Origin: a virus | DNA length: 22,980 nt | Reading direction: 5' to 3' (one strand) | IMG/VR virus record: IMGVR_UViG_3300024432_000071 | Location: 1 to 22,980 of that record | Shown: positions 10,147 through 17,162 of the stretch, piece after piece | Layout of the letters: the number at the start of each line of letters is the position of its first letter | How positions within the stretch are numbered: the stretch's first letter is position 1 | Translations under genes and position numbers: made by a program | The notes under the pieces: generated by a model | Seen by the model: the letters and a program-made list of their open reading frames with translations, nothing else | Told to the model about the DNA's origin: nothing | Databases searched by the model: none

Positions 10147-10179
10147 AAAAAGGGAGGGGGCAAATTGCCCCCTCCCTTT
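10147..10179 (-). terminator. Strong rho-independent terminator after the head-fiber gene
   Basis: A perfect 13-bp GC-rich stem (10149-10161 with 10167-10179, extendable by A-T pairs) closes a tiny loop. On the minus strand it is followed by five U residues (10151-10147). On the plus strand there are only three U, so the signal points leftward. It lies in the 57-base gap between the head-fiber stop and the tail-tube A start. The position corresponds to the T-phi terminator after gene 10 in T7, which raises capsid mRNA over tail mRNA. Confidence 0.93.
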
Positions 10180-10184
10180 AAATA

Positions 10185-12077
10185 TTAAGCAACACGTATT
10201 GCACTAACATAAACAACAGTTGATGGGGAATCAGTTCCGCCACCATCGGTTTCTGTTACACGCAATGTACCCGCAGGTGCAATCTCATGGTATGAATCAT
10301 CAATAGTAATTGCACGACCAATAGTCATGTCAGCATTATTGATATCAATCGCATCCGTGATATTATTTGCTCCGTTAAATACCTGAATGGTATCGCCAGC
10401 GGTACCAAGTCCAGTATTTACTACCCACACATCTATAACTCTGATTTTATGCGTTACAGTCACATCGGTATTTGCCGTTGCGCCACCAGCCGTCGCAATC
10501 CTAAATATCTGTGGTAAACCACCGATAACATTAGCATCAGCAACATCAGCCGCTACCAAACCTGTTAAGGTATTTGGGCTAATCATAGACTCATCAACCG
10601 CACTCGCTTGAATGGTTGTAGCACCCGCATTGTCGATTGCTATATCGCCAGACATAGCTACCGAATTAAATGTGGTTCCATCACCAACTCCAATTTGAGC
10701 ATTGGTTGAGAAGTCAGTAACAACAGCAACGTTAGAATTATCACCTAATAATAGGTTTCCTTCTGTCAATGCTGCCATTTTCGACCATGCTATTGCTGCC
10801 GCTGTGGCAACTTTTGCATTATCAACGGCAAGAGCCGCTAATTTCCCATTATCAATAGCCAAAGCGGCTACGGTCAAAGCTCCGGTATTAGCTAAAGTCG
10901 CATCACCAGATACGGCAACCGAGGCGAAAGTCGTACCATTTCCCACACCAATTTGAGTATCGGTCGAGAAATCAGTTACGACAGCCACGTTTGAGTTATC
11001 ACCTAATAAGATATTGCCTTCGGTAAGCGCAGCTAACTTCGAGTAAGCGATAGCAGCAGCGGTTGCAACTTTGGCATTATCTACTGCTAAAGCAGCAAGT
11101 TTGCCATTGTCGATAGCCAACGCAGCAACAGTTAGCGCACCAGTATTTGCCAACGTGGCATCTCCTGACATCGCAACTGAAGCGAAGGTTGTACCGTTAC
11201 CAACTCCAATCTGAGTATCAGTAGAGAAATCGGTTACAACGGCAACATTGGAATTGTCACCAAGCAATAGATTTCCTTCAGTTAGAGCAGCCATCTTTGT
11301 CCATGCAATTGCCGCAGCAGTTGCCACCTTACTATTGTCGATAGCTAGAGCAGCAATCGTCAAGGCACCGGTGTTGGCTAAAGTAGCGTCACCACTCATA
11401 GCGACAGATGCAAAGGTAGTGCCATTTCCTACGCCGATTTGTGTATCGGTAGAGAAGTCGGTAACTACAGCTACATTCGAGTTATCGCCAAGTAAGATAT
11501 TACCTTCTGTTAACGCAGCTAGTTTTGAATAGGCAATCGCAGCAGAGGCAGAAACCTTGCCATTATCAACAGCTAAGGCAGCTATTGTTAATGCTCCAGT
11601 ATTCGCCAAGGTCGCATCGCCCGACATTGCCACTGAGGCAAAAGTCGTGCCGTCACCAACACCTATTTGCGTGTCAGTTGAAAAATCCGTAACTACGGCG
11701 ACATTAGAAGCATCACCTAATAATAGATTTCCCTCGGTTAACAAAGCCATCTTTGACCATGCGATCAAAGCAGATGCATTAACGTGACTATTCATAATCG
11801 CGCCAGCGGGAATAATGCTTGCATCAATTATCGAAACTACCGTTACAGGTGTAGCATTAGTTTCAGAAGAAACTTGATATATTCCAACGTCATCGGACGC
11901 TTGAATATTAATCAAGTCATATTTACGAAAATTATCACCACCTGCCAAAGTATTAAAATAGGCAGAGGCAACAATCGTTGCTAAAGTTTCATCAATCTTT
12001 AAATAATTGAATATCTGCTGTACGGAATAAGGCATCCCCACATCAGCTTTAGCCCAATAAGTTTTATCAAAAGTCAT
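10185..12077 (-). CDS. Repeat-built head fiber / capsid decoration protein
   Basis: A 630-aa protein with AGGAGA ahead of its start at 12077. Residues 1-109 are a unique N-terminal region. Residues 110-433 are four near-identical repeats of 76, 76, 86 and 86 aa, each starting M/LAALTEGN and containing TDFSTDTQIGVG and SGDATLANTGALT. A fifth, degenerate copy covers 434-493. The C-terminal domain (about 505-630: FRIATAGGATANTDVTVTHK, IDDSYHEIAPAGTLRVTET, ending VYVSAIRVA) resembles domains I know from small decoration proteins encoded beside podovirus capsid genes. The gene sits 11 bases after the capsid gene and before a strong terminator, so it is expressed with the capsid. I therefore favour a head-attached fiber over a tail fiber. 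The two 86-aa repeats carry an extra 10-aa unit (GKLAALAVDN-like). Confidence 0.7.
   Translation of the reverse strand: MTFDKTYWAKADVGMPYSVQQIFNYLKIDETLATIVASAYFNTLAGGDNFRKYDLINIQASDDVGIYQVSSETNATPVTVVSIIDASIIPAGAIMNSHVNASALIAWSKMALLTEGNLLLGDASNVAVVTDFSTDTQIGVGDGTTFASVAMSGDATLANTGALTIAALAVDNGKVSASAAIAYSKLAALTEGNILLGDNSNVAVVTDFSTDTQIGVGNGTTFASVAMSGDATLANTGALTIAALAIDNSKVATAAAIAWTKMAALTEGNLLLGDNSNVAVVTDFSTDTQIGVGNGTTFASVAMSGDATLANTGALTVAALAIDNGKLAALAVDNAKVATAAAIAYSKLAALTEGNILLGDNSNVAVVTDFSTDTQIGVGNGTTFASVAVSGDATLANTGALTVAALAIDNGKLAALAVDNAKVATAAAIAWSKMAALTEGNLLLGDNSNVAVVTDFSTNAQIGVGDGTTFNSVAMSGDIAIDNAGATTIQASAVDESMISPNTLTGLVAADVADANVIGGLPQIFRIATAGGATANTDVTVTHKIRVIDVWVVNTGLGTAGDTIQVFNGANNITDAIDINNADMTIGRAITIDDSYHEIAPAGTLRVTETDGGGTDSPSTVVYVSAIRVA
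10599..11750 (-). repeat. Five tandem coding repeats (76-86 codons), synonymously diverged
   Basis: Repeat units on the minus strand: R1 11750-11523, R2 11522-11295, R3 11294-11037, R4 11036-10779, and a degenerate R5 from 10778 to about 10599. R1-R4 translate to almost the same sequence, yet the DNA differs at most third positions. R3 and R4 have a 30-base insertion that duplicates an internal ten-residue unit. This is an internal gene repeat, not a CRISPR or mobile element. Confidence 0.95.
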
Positions 12078-12088
12078 AATCCTATCTC

Positions 12089-12916
12089 CTATTTGGTTTC
12101 ATCACAGATGATTTTAGTTACACCGCCATTATCTAAAATTGACGAACCTCCGATTGTTCGGCTATCGGCCAGCCATGAGAGTTGATCGTCTGAATACCAA
12201 ACGTTAACGTCTGGGTCCATACGATAAACAGCACCTAAAGCTTCTCTCGTGTATGCAAAACAAGTACGGTCATCACCAGTTTTTGGTAATTTACCATTTG
12301 TGTTTTTGTCACTTATGATGATGAAATTAAAGCCTAAGAAGGTATTAATATCACCTCTGACTAACGCACGGATTGAGTTGTAATCAGCACTTGTAACTTT
12401 TTCAAGATTCAACAAAGCAGTTAGCTGGTTAGGACTCATAACGAGGAAATAACCATCAGGGGCTTCCTCATCCATTAAGTACTCTTTCGCAGCAAGTAAT
12501 TTAGCTAAAGTTAAATTAGTCGTACCAACTGCAATTTCATTGGTTGCAGCAGTAAGTGCAGTGATTTTCCATGCGTCTCGTTGACGACCATAAGCACCCG
12601 CATGAATGTTAGCCCATAACGCTCTTTCAGTTGCGTTAATCAAACTTTCCTCACCTTTATCAATACGGGTTCTTAAGACCTTATCTTGATAAGTAGTAGT
12701 GATTTCAGTGTGATCTAACATCGTTGGTGTGATAGTCGAAGAATATGCGCCACGGTCGATCATCTCGGCATTACCGAGCCTTGGCCATTTATACGCATCG
12801 CCCTTTGCTCCGTGTATTTCTAACGAAGTACCGGATAGTTTTTCTCGTCTTTGATATTCCTGTAAAAAAATATCTCTAAATTGCTGAATCGCAATTGCTA
12901 TGGTTGGATCAGCCAT
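12089..12916 (-). CDS. Major capsid protein
   Basis: A 275-aa protein. The start is placed at ATG 12916 (MADPTIAIAI) because a near-perfect GGAGG lies seven bases upstream; the frame is open to 12949, but that start has no ribosome site. The protein has an N-terminal helix with a charged segment (IFLQEYQRREKL), a central region RTRIDKGEESLINATERALW, a P-domain-like stretch (PDGYFLVMSPNQLTALL) and a C-terminus WLADSRTIGGSSILDNGGVTKI, a pattern typical of phage major capsid proteins of HK97-type fold. It follows the scaffold gene, with two small genes between, and precedes the head fiber. It forms the icosahedral shell. It is smaller than T7 gp10A (345 aa). Confidence 0.85.
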   Translation of the reverse strand: MADPTIAIAIQQFRDIFLQEYQRREKLSGTSLEIHGAKGDAYKWPRLGNAEMIDRGAYSSTITPTMLDHTEITTTYQDKVLRTRIDKGEESLINATERALWANIHAGAYGRQRDAWKITALTAATNEIAVGTTNLTLAKLLAAKEYLMDEEAPDGYFLVMSPNQLTALLNLEKVTSADYNSIRALVRGDINTFLGFNFIIISDKNTNGKLPKTGDDRTCFAYTREALGAVYRMDPDVNVWYSDDQLSWLADSRTIGGSSILDNGGVTKIICDETK

Positions 12917-12998
12917 AATTAACCTCCAAAAATAAATTAAATAATCCATATAAAAATTTATTCTCGTTTGAGGTATGCTCTTTGAATTTTGCTAAGGC

Positions 12999-13051
12999 AA
13001 AAAAAAAGAGGCCACAAAACTAGAATGTATCTCTAGTTTCCGGTCCTCTTT
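12999..13051 (-). terminator. Rho-independent terminator upstream of the capsid gene
   Basis: On the minus strand a two-part stem is followed by nine U residues (13007-12999). The outer stem is 13045-13051 with 13005-13011 (AAAGAGG/CCTCTTT); the inner stem is an 8-bp AAACTAGA/TCTAGTTT around a 7-base loop, separated by an imperfect internal loop. It lies 83 bases before the capsid start and downstream of a minus-strand promoter, so it would stop that promoter's transcript unless read through. Confidence 0.85.
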
Positions 13052-13098
13052 CTTTCAGGTTTTACGATGAAAATAAGATGATTGGCAGAAACCAATTG
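12999..13098 (-). ncRNA. Candidate ~100-nt phage RNA or leader between promoter and terminator
   Basis: A transcript starting about 13098 from the promoter at 13105-13133 would run roughly 100 bases to the U-run at 12999. It carries a 5' hairpin (ATTGG/CCAAT at 13081-13095) and the long terminator hairpin. No start codon with a ribosome site and usable frame is seen inside. It may be a small RNA, a capsid-mRNA leader with attenuation, or simply a terminated leftover. This is an inference from promoter plus terminator only. Confidence 0.3.
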
Positions 13099-13104
13099 TC
13101 TAAT

Positions 13105-13133
13105 AATTTAGCAGGATATCGCTAAAATGTCAA
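13105..13133 (-). promoter_or_regulatory. Sigma70-type promoter upstream of the capsid gene
   Basis: Minus strand: a perfect TTGACA (13133-13128), a 17-base spacer and TAAATT (13110-13105), with predicted start near 13098. The spacer holds an inverted repeat TTTAGC/GCTAAA (13107-13112 and 13121-13126) around AGGATATC, a possible operator. It reads toward the capsid gene but meets the terminator at 13051-12999 first. Confidence 0.65.
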
Positions 13134-13136
13134 GGT

Positions 13137-13229
13137 TTATCGAGTTATTACCCACATTATTGCTGCATAGATACATAACCCTATGAGTATTCCTATTAAA
13201 AAATAAGTATCGATTTGTATATTAATCAT
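13137..13229 (-). CDS. 30-aa single-span membrane protein
   Basis: A small gene whose ATG (13229-13227) lies just before and overlaps the stop of the 88-aa gene by eight bases, with AAGGA and AGGG upstream. The product, starting MINIQIDTYFLIGILIGLCI and ending AAIMWVITR, is one hydrophobic helix (about residues 9-28) with a polar N-terminus and a final Arg. It could be a small holin-like or lysis-helper protein, or an inhibitor peptide; length and a single span do not decide. The translationally coupled start and the hydrophobic reading frame support it being real. Confidence 0.55.
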   Translation of the reverse strand: MINIQIDTYFLIGILIGLCIYAAIMWVITR

Positions 13230-13488
13230 CCCTATCTTCCTTGATGGCTGATTGCTCTATGTAATCTAACCATGTCGTAAGGGCTTCTTGAATTGCGCCT
13301 AATCCTGCGTGAAATTCACAATCTAAATATCTTCTGGTTTTTTTATTACGCGCATTATTTATAGCTGCTGTAAAAGATTCGTGCATGATTTCTTGCAATT
13401 TCAGGGTGAATGGCTCTAACCAACTTCTATCTTCTATAGTTTCTACTATTTCTTTTAGGCGTGGTGACACACCATTTATCAATACCAT
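13222..13488 (-). CDS. Small protein of unknown function between scaffold and capsid
   Basis: An 88-aa acidic, helical protein, ATG at 13488 behind AGAGGAG. It has no signal peptide, Cys cluster or membrane segment. Predicted helices are LKEIVETI, WLEPFTLKLQEIMHESFTAA and LGAIQEALTTWLDYIEQSAI. I do not recognise the family. Its location suggests a role in head assembly or late gene control, but nothing in the sequence proves either. Confidence 0.75.
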   Translation of the reverse strand: MVLINGVSPRLKEIVETIEDRSWLEPFTLKLQEIMHESFTAAINNARNKKTRRYLDCEFHAGLGAIQEALTTWLDYIEQSAIKEDRDD

Positions 13489-13525
13489 TATAATTTTCTC
13501 CTCTGTTTAAAAGAAGATAATACCA

Positions 13526-14317
13526 CTATTTCCCATACTTAGCCGCATATTTCTCATCAACCATCTTCTGATAGCTAGGGTCTGATAAGTACTTAGGATT
13601 GCTTATAAGCTCTCGTAATTCATGTGCGGGAGTTGAATCAAAAGTTTGTGTATCAGATGACGGTACTTTTGCATAACTCATTTTATCGCGCATCGACCGA
13701 AAGATATCAAAAGCATCAGCAAAATACATCATATCCTTAAAATCATCCATCTTACAATTCGGGAAGTTCTGACCAAACCATTGACACATTTCGTCAATCT
13801 TTGTCTTGGCTACTTCTCCGCCACCTAGTTTTTCCAGTTCCATCGCTGTAAATTCGCTTAACTCTTTCTCTTGGCGTTGATCTTGAAGTTCACTATAGCT
13901 AACAAACATCTTAATTTGATCGGTATAAGCTTCCTGACTCATCTTATTATTTTTAGCAAAGGCGGTAAAATCTTTAAGTAATGGGTCTTCTGCATTAACT
14001 TCCTTTCCCTTGTAATCCTCGCCTAAATCAAGTGAATATTCTTTAGGCGCACCACTAAAAGCTCCGACCGTTTGACGCATATCTTTCCAACTTTTAGCTT
14101 GATCGTAAACAGTATTAAATTGTTTATCGACAAACCAATCTGGTTTTTCGCCTTCTCCTTTCACATCAGGTCTAACATACCAATCCTGTTTACCTTCTGC
14201 GCCCTCTGGTGGCGTTTCAGGTGCTTTTACATCTATCCCCGCGGCACTTGCCAGATTACCCGCTGATTGTTCTGCTACGGCTTGTGTTCCTTGTGCTGGT
14301 TGACTATCCTCTGTCAT
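13526..14317 (-). CDS. Capsid assembly scaffolding protein
   Basis: A 263-aa, very acidic, Glu/Lys/Asp-rich helical protein. The N-terminal 40 residues are Ala/Gln/Pro-rich and probably disordered. The middle segment KPDWFVDKQFNTVYDQAKSW and the following VGAFSGAPKEYSLDLGEDY match the 'P..Y.L..PE.....' signature region of podovirus scaffolds. The C-terminus is basic (MVDEKYAAKYGK), as expected for a capsid-binding tail. The start overlaps the preceding gene by four bases (ATGA), with GAGGAG upstream. Its position between portal and capsid is that of T7 gene 9 (about 307 aa). It would template the procapsid and then leave it. Confidence 0.8.
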   Translation of the reverse strand: MTEDSQPAQGTQAVAEQSAGNLASAAGIDVKAPETPPEGAEGKQDWYVRPDVKGEGEKPDWFVDKQFNTVYDQAKSWKDMRQTVGAFSGAPKEYSLDLGEDYKGKEVNAEDPLLKDFTAFAKNNKMSQEAYTDQIKMFVSYSELQDQRQEKELSEFTAMELEKLGGGEVAKTKIDEMCQWFGQNFPNCKMDDFKDMMYFADAFDIFRSMRDKMSYAKVPSSDTQTFDSTPAHELRELISNPKYLSDPSYQKMVDEKYAAKYGK

Positions 14318-14622
14318 TTCTTTATCTCCTCTGGTTTACTTGTTTTACAATTAATCGTTTCAGTTATCGGCGGTGTCTGTTGCTGCTTCTTATTAATAGC
14401 ACCCAAAATCCGCCGAATTAATGAGTTCTGACCTTCCCGCCAATATGCAATCGCTGCACTATCAGTTGGATTAGCCACGCTTGCATATAAAAACTGATCC
14501 GTTAATAAGCTCAATAATTCCTTACCGTTTGGTGTGGCAAAAACACTACACACTAATTGATCAAATTTATTCAATACCTCAACATTTTTCTCATCGAGTT
14601 TTTCAAAAGCATCCCATCCCAT
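14314..14622 (-). CDS. Bbp19-like phage protein
   Basis: A 102-aa protein with the pattern FATPNGKELLSLLTDQFLYA (28-47), then a conserved DP/NPTDSAAIAYWREGQNSLIRRIL block (51-73). It resembles a family of small proteins found between portal and scaffold in BPP-1-like podoviruses (Bbp19 family: 'F.T..G..VL..L...F......P..TAFREGQR.VV..I'). The start at 14622 is preceded by AAGGGGG; the stop overlaps the scaffold start (ATGA), so translation of the two is coupled. The molecular role is not known to me; a head-assembly or portal-associated role is inferred from conservation of position. Confidence 0.7.
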   Translation of the reverse strand: MGWDAFEKLDEKNVEVLNKFDQLVCSVFATPNGKELLSLLTDQFLYASVANPTDSAAIAYWREGQNSLIRRILGAINKKQQQTPPITETINCKTSKPEEIKK

Positions 14623-14623
14623 A

Positions 14624-16288
14624 TTATCCCCCTTGTGGTTGCGGTTGCTGCGTCTGTGGTTGTCCTTGACCTGTTCCCATCGGCGGCTGTCCGGCTTGTG
14701 CTTGAGCTTCTGCAGCCTGTTGGGCTTGTTTAGCTAAGTTATCTAACTTCTCTTGAATCACATCAGAATTATTAAGTAAGTGTTTTGGCACACCCATTTT
14801 ATCTGCCATATATCCTGGGATTTCTTTAAGATTATAAGTTGCTGTAATTCCTGTAGGTCCAAAGTTCTGACCGATAAAGCCAATATGTGCTTCTAATTTC
14901 TGTGCATCTTCTTGGTTTTGTACGTCTAACAACGGTGATTGATAATCAACTGCGATTAATTTATTATCGAATTTCAGTTCGATTGTCTTACCGCCAACAA
15001 CTAGGTCTTGTAAGATATTTTTCTTGCGTAAAATCCTAATGCACTTATCTAAGATTTCATTAAGCCATTCTGTAGTTAAACGACTTGCTGCCGCACCATT
15101 TTTACGTGTCCAATTAGATTGACGTATTTGTGTTTGTGTTGCTGTTTGATTTACTGTTTTTTCTGGCTCACCCAAGGGGTCAGCAGATAACGCACTTTTA
15201 ATATTATTTGTTAAATATTCTCGATACGCTTGTTCAAACTGAACATCACCACCTACTTGCATCGGACGTATTGGGTCTTTACCAGAAGGTGAGGGTTCGA
15301 TAATAATCGTATCACCTGCATTCATCTTAAAATTATGTGGGTTTAAAACAGCATTACTTTCTAATAACGTAATCGGAAAAGCACGCATTGATGCACCGCG
15401 CAATGCCATCTCTTCAAATTTATTTAACTTTTTAATATCCGGTAAAACTTTTAATACGGGTCCCCGTCCTAATATTTCACCAGGACTTACGTTTGAACGA
15501 AAGCCAGTAAACGGATTAAACTCGCGCCAGTCAGTATATAAATCTTTAACGCCTGATTGAATATGTTGAAGATAATAAAAATATTGTTTGTCTTGAGAAT
15601 TTTGCGGATAGTTTATACATCCTTCAATTAACTTTACTTGTTCATCAGGATTGCTTTTAAGTAAAGCCGTTAAGGTTTGATCTAATTTAATCATCGGCCA
15701 TTTTAACGGTACAAGTCTTATTGCAATATCCCACTTACGCCAAAAGTTTTTTAAAGTTCCATCTTCGCCTTCGCTAACTGCAACCTGACTTATTGGTACG
15801 GATAAAAACTGAAATGGTTTATCGTCTGTACCTTCATTTAATATCATTATGCCCGTGCTTACTGCAAGGTCTTGTAATGATTCATTTGCTTTAAGAGAAA
15901 AGTTTGAAGCGTTTAAGTATGTGAATAATGTATCTGTATATCCTTCTAAGATCTTTTGCGCTTCTTCAAATTCAGTATCACTTAATTTCTGGGTTTTCTT
16001 TACTAAATCCCCTGGTACTAATTTCGCCCATCGTGCATAAGGCGGCGTTAGAATAGATTGAATAGTTCCTGCATAATCTTCTACCCCATCAATCGCAGTG
16101 GAATCAAAGACATCATTCATTCTATTATCACCACTCGTATTCTTATTAAAGAAATCATCACGATCGGGAATTGCGTATTTATACGCAGTCTGAAATAAAT
16201 GTAACCACAAGTCCATACGTTCTTGTGCTTTTAGATATCGTTTATATCTTTGATCTGCTGTTTCTAAGACTTCCTTATCTTTAGCCAT
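14624..16288 (-). CDS. Portal (head-to-tail connector) protein, T7 gp8 family
   Basis: A 554-aa protein, close to T7 gp8 (536 aa). Hallmarks are RMDLWLHLFQTAYKYAIPDR (23-42), VFDSTAIDG (59-67), ILTPPYARWAKL (79-90) and the C-terminal helix region QIRQSNWTRKNGAAASRLTT followed by EWLNEILDKCIRIL. These follow the order of the podovirus connector family (W..I..Y..P, FDSTA, L.PP...W, RL..E.L..). The last 35 residues are Gln/Gly/Pro-rich and probably disordered. The portal ring is the dodecameric DNA gate at one capsid vertex. Start ATG 16288 has AGGTGG upstream. One base separates it from the Bbp19-like gene. Confidence 0.93.
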   Translation of the reverse strand: MAKDKEVLETADQRYKRYLKAQERMDLWLHLFQTAYKYAIPDRDDFFNKNTSGDNRMNDVFDSTAIDGVEDYAGTIQSILTPPYARWAKLVPGDLVKKTQKLSDTEFEEAQKILEGYTDTLFTYLNASNFSLKANESLQDLAVSTGIMILNEGTDDKPFQFLSVPISQVAVSEGEDGTLKNFWRKWDIAIRLVPLKWPMIKLDQTLTALLKSNPDEQVKLIEGCINYPQNSQDKQYFYYLQHIQSGVKDLYTDWREFNPFTGFRSNVSPGEILGRGPVLKVLPDIKKLNKFEEMALRGASMRAFPITLLESNAVLNPHNFKMNAGDTIIIEPSPSGKDPIRPMQVGGDVQFEQAYREYLTNNIKSALSADPLGEPEKTVNQTATQTQIRQSNWTRKNGAAASRLTTEWLNEILDKCIRILRKKNILQDLVVGGKTIELKFDNKLIAVDYQSPLLDVQNQEDAQKLEAHIGFIGQNFGPTGITATYNLKEIPGYMADKMGVPKHLLNNSDVIQEKLDNLAKQAQQAAEAQAQAGQPPMGTGQGQPQTQQPQPQGG

Positions 16289-16292
16289 TTAA

Positions 16293-16496
16293 TTATCCAC
16301 CTAATAAATCTTGCTGGTCTGGTGTAGGTGCAGCATTGCCACCAACACCTGCACCACCGCCTCGTCTTCTTAACATCTGCAATCGTTTTAACATCAGCTC
16401 TTTTGCTTTTGCTGCACGATCTGCTTTTTCCTTTGCTAATGCCGAACGTTCTTCCATTCCTTCGCCACCCTCAGTTGAGGGAAATACACCACCCAT
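16293..16496 (-). CDS. Gly-rich small basic protein upstream of the portal
   Basis: A 67-aa protein behind AAGGAG. A Gly-rich N-terminus (GGVFPSTEGGEG) is followed by a strongly charged helix (EERSALAKEKADRAAKAKEL, 15-34, then KRLQMLRRR) and a Gly/Ala/Pro tail. Its N-terminal MGGV matches the first residues of the gp14-like protein (MGGVAVIE), probably by chance. Four bases separate it from the portal. T7 also has small virion genes (6.7, 7.3) before gene 8, but there is no sequence resemblance I can claim. Function unknown. Confidence 0.7.
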   Translation of the reverse strand: MGGVFPSTEGGEGMEERSALAKEKADRAAKAKELMLKRLQMLRRRGGGAGVGGNAAPTPDQQDLLGG

Positions 16497-16509
16497 AATC
16501 CTTACTCCT

Positions 16510-16992
16510 TTATCTAATCAACGTTATTTTCTCAATTACCCCAATCGGGCATTTATCCTTTATCTTTTTTAAATATGCGGCTAAACCCCAAGGCGTGTAC
16601 GCATTGCTTTTAATTCCTAAAACATATTCCACAATCGACACACAACTCACAATCCGTGGCAAAAACAAATGCCACCACTTATATTTAATTTTCTTTACCT
16701 TTTCTATTTTGTTTAAATTAATAGTAATTTTAATTAAAGCCATACATTTAAATTTTGTAGTGGTTCTTGGAAACCCTATCCAACTTCCTTTCACATCTTG
16801 TAATGTGATTTTTAGTTTCCATGGCGTAGGGTCTATAAATACCCACTTATTTAATTCCTTAGTTAAAATAACCACATGCCCATAATCTTTACAGAACCAA
16901 TTCTGTACCTTGCAATCTCCTGGTAAAAAATATAACCAGTAATCCTGATACGTTTTTTTTACGTTGCGGGACTTAGGCTGTTTTTTTCCCAT
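16510..16992 (-). CDS. Possible circularly permuted NlpC/P60-like (papain-fold) protein
   Basis: A 160-aa basic, aromatic-rich protein. It contains YGHVVIL with H39, then KWVFIDPTPW with D54, and later SCVSIVEYVLGI with C117 at the start of a helix. The order His, acidic residue, then Cys on a helix is that of permuted papain-fold enzymes (the YaeF/YiiX and LRAT-like branch of NlpC/P60), opposite to classical NlpC/P60 (Cys first). If correct, it could act on peptidoglycan peptides or another amide/acyl bond. It sits just upstream of the virion genes, and the window has no other recognisable muralytic protein. Its start (AAGGAAAG ahead of ATG 16992) overlaps the previous gene by 34 bases. The fold call is from motif order alone. 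Confidence 0.45.
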   Translation of the reverse strand: MGKKQPKSRNVKKTYQDYWLYFLPGDCKVQNWFCKDYGHVVILTKELNKWVFIDPTPWKLKITLQDVKGSWIGFPRTTTKFKCMALIKITINLNKIEKVKKIKYKWWHLFLPRIVSCVSIVEYVLGIKSNAYTPWGLAAYLKKIKDKCPIGVIEKITLIR

Positions 16993-17162
16993 CTATCTTT
17001 CCTTACAATAATAAACGTTGTATTCGGTTTTTCGTTTTCAAACATCTGTCTCGCCTCATCCTCGGAATTATCAGCAAGGATGAAGCGATAATTTTTATGC
17101 TTACGATTTAATAAGCCATCAATCTCAGCAGTTAATTTCTTAGTGAATAAAAAATTAACCAT
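16959..17162 (-). CDS. Small protein of unknown function
   Basis: A 67-aa protein (MVNFLFTKKLTAEIDGLLNR then a beta-alpha-beta-like pattern YRFILADNSEDEARQMF and TTFIIVRKDRW). Its ATG shares a base with the upstream stop (TAATG), and there is no Shine-Dalgarno, so it should be translated by coupling. The sequence suggests a compact alpha/beta domain. No family is recognised. The stop lies 34 bases inside the next gene. Confidence 0.65.
   Translation of the reverse strand: MVNFLFTKKLTAEIDGLLNRKHKNYRFILADNSEDEARQMFENEKPNTTFIIVRKDRWEKNSLSPAT

Noticed and set aside
10599-11750. Repeat array as a possible CRISPR or mobile repeat
   Set aside because: Units are 228-258 bases, continuous in one reading frame, with no spacers and no cas genes nearby.
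10387-11787. Long open frames on the plus strand opposite the head-fiber repeats
   Set aside because: They arise from the repeat's codon composition on the opposite strand, lack ribosome sites, and their products only mirror the repeats.
12917-12949. Upstream extension of the capsid frame to an ATG at 12949
   Set aside because: No ribosome site there, while ATG 12916 has GGAGG at ideal distance and gives the expected N-terminus.
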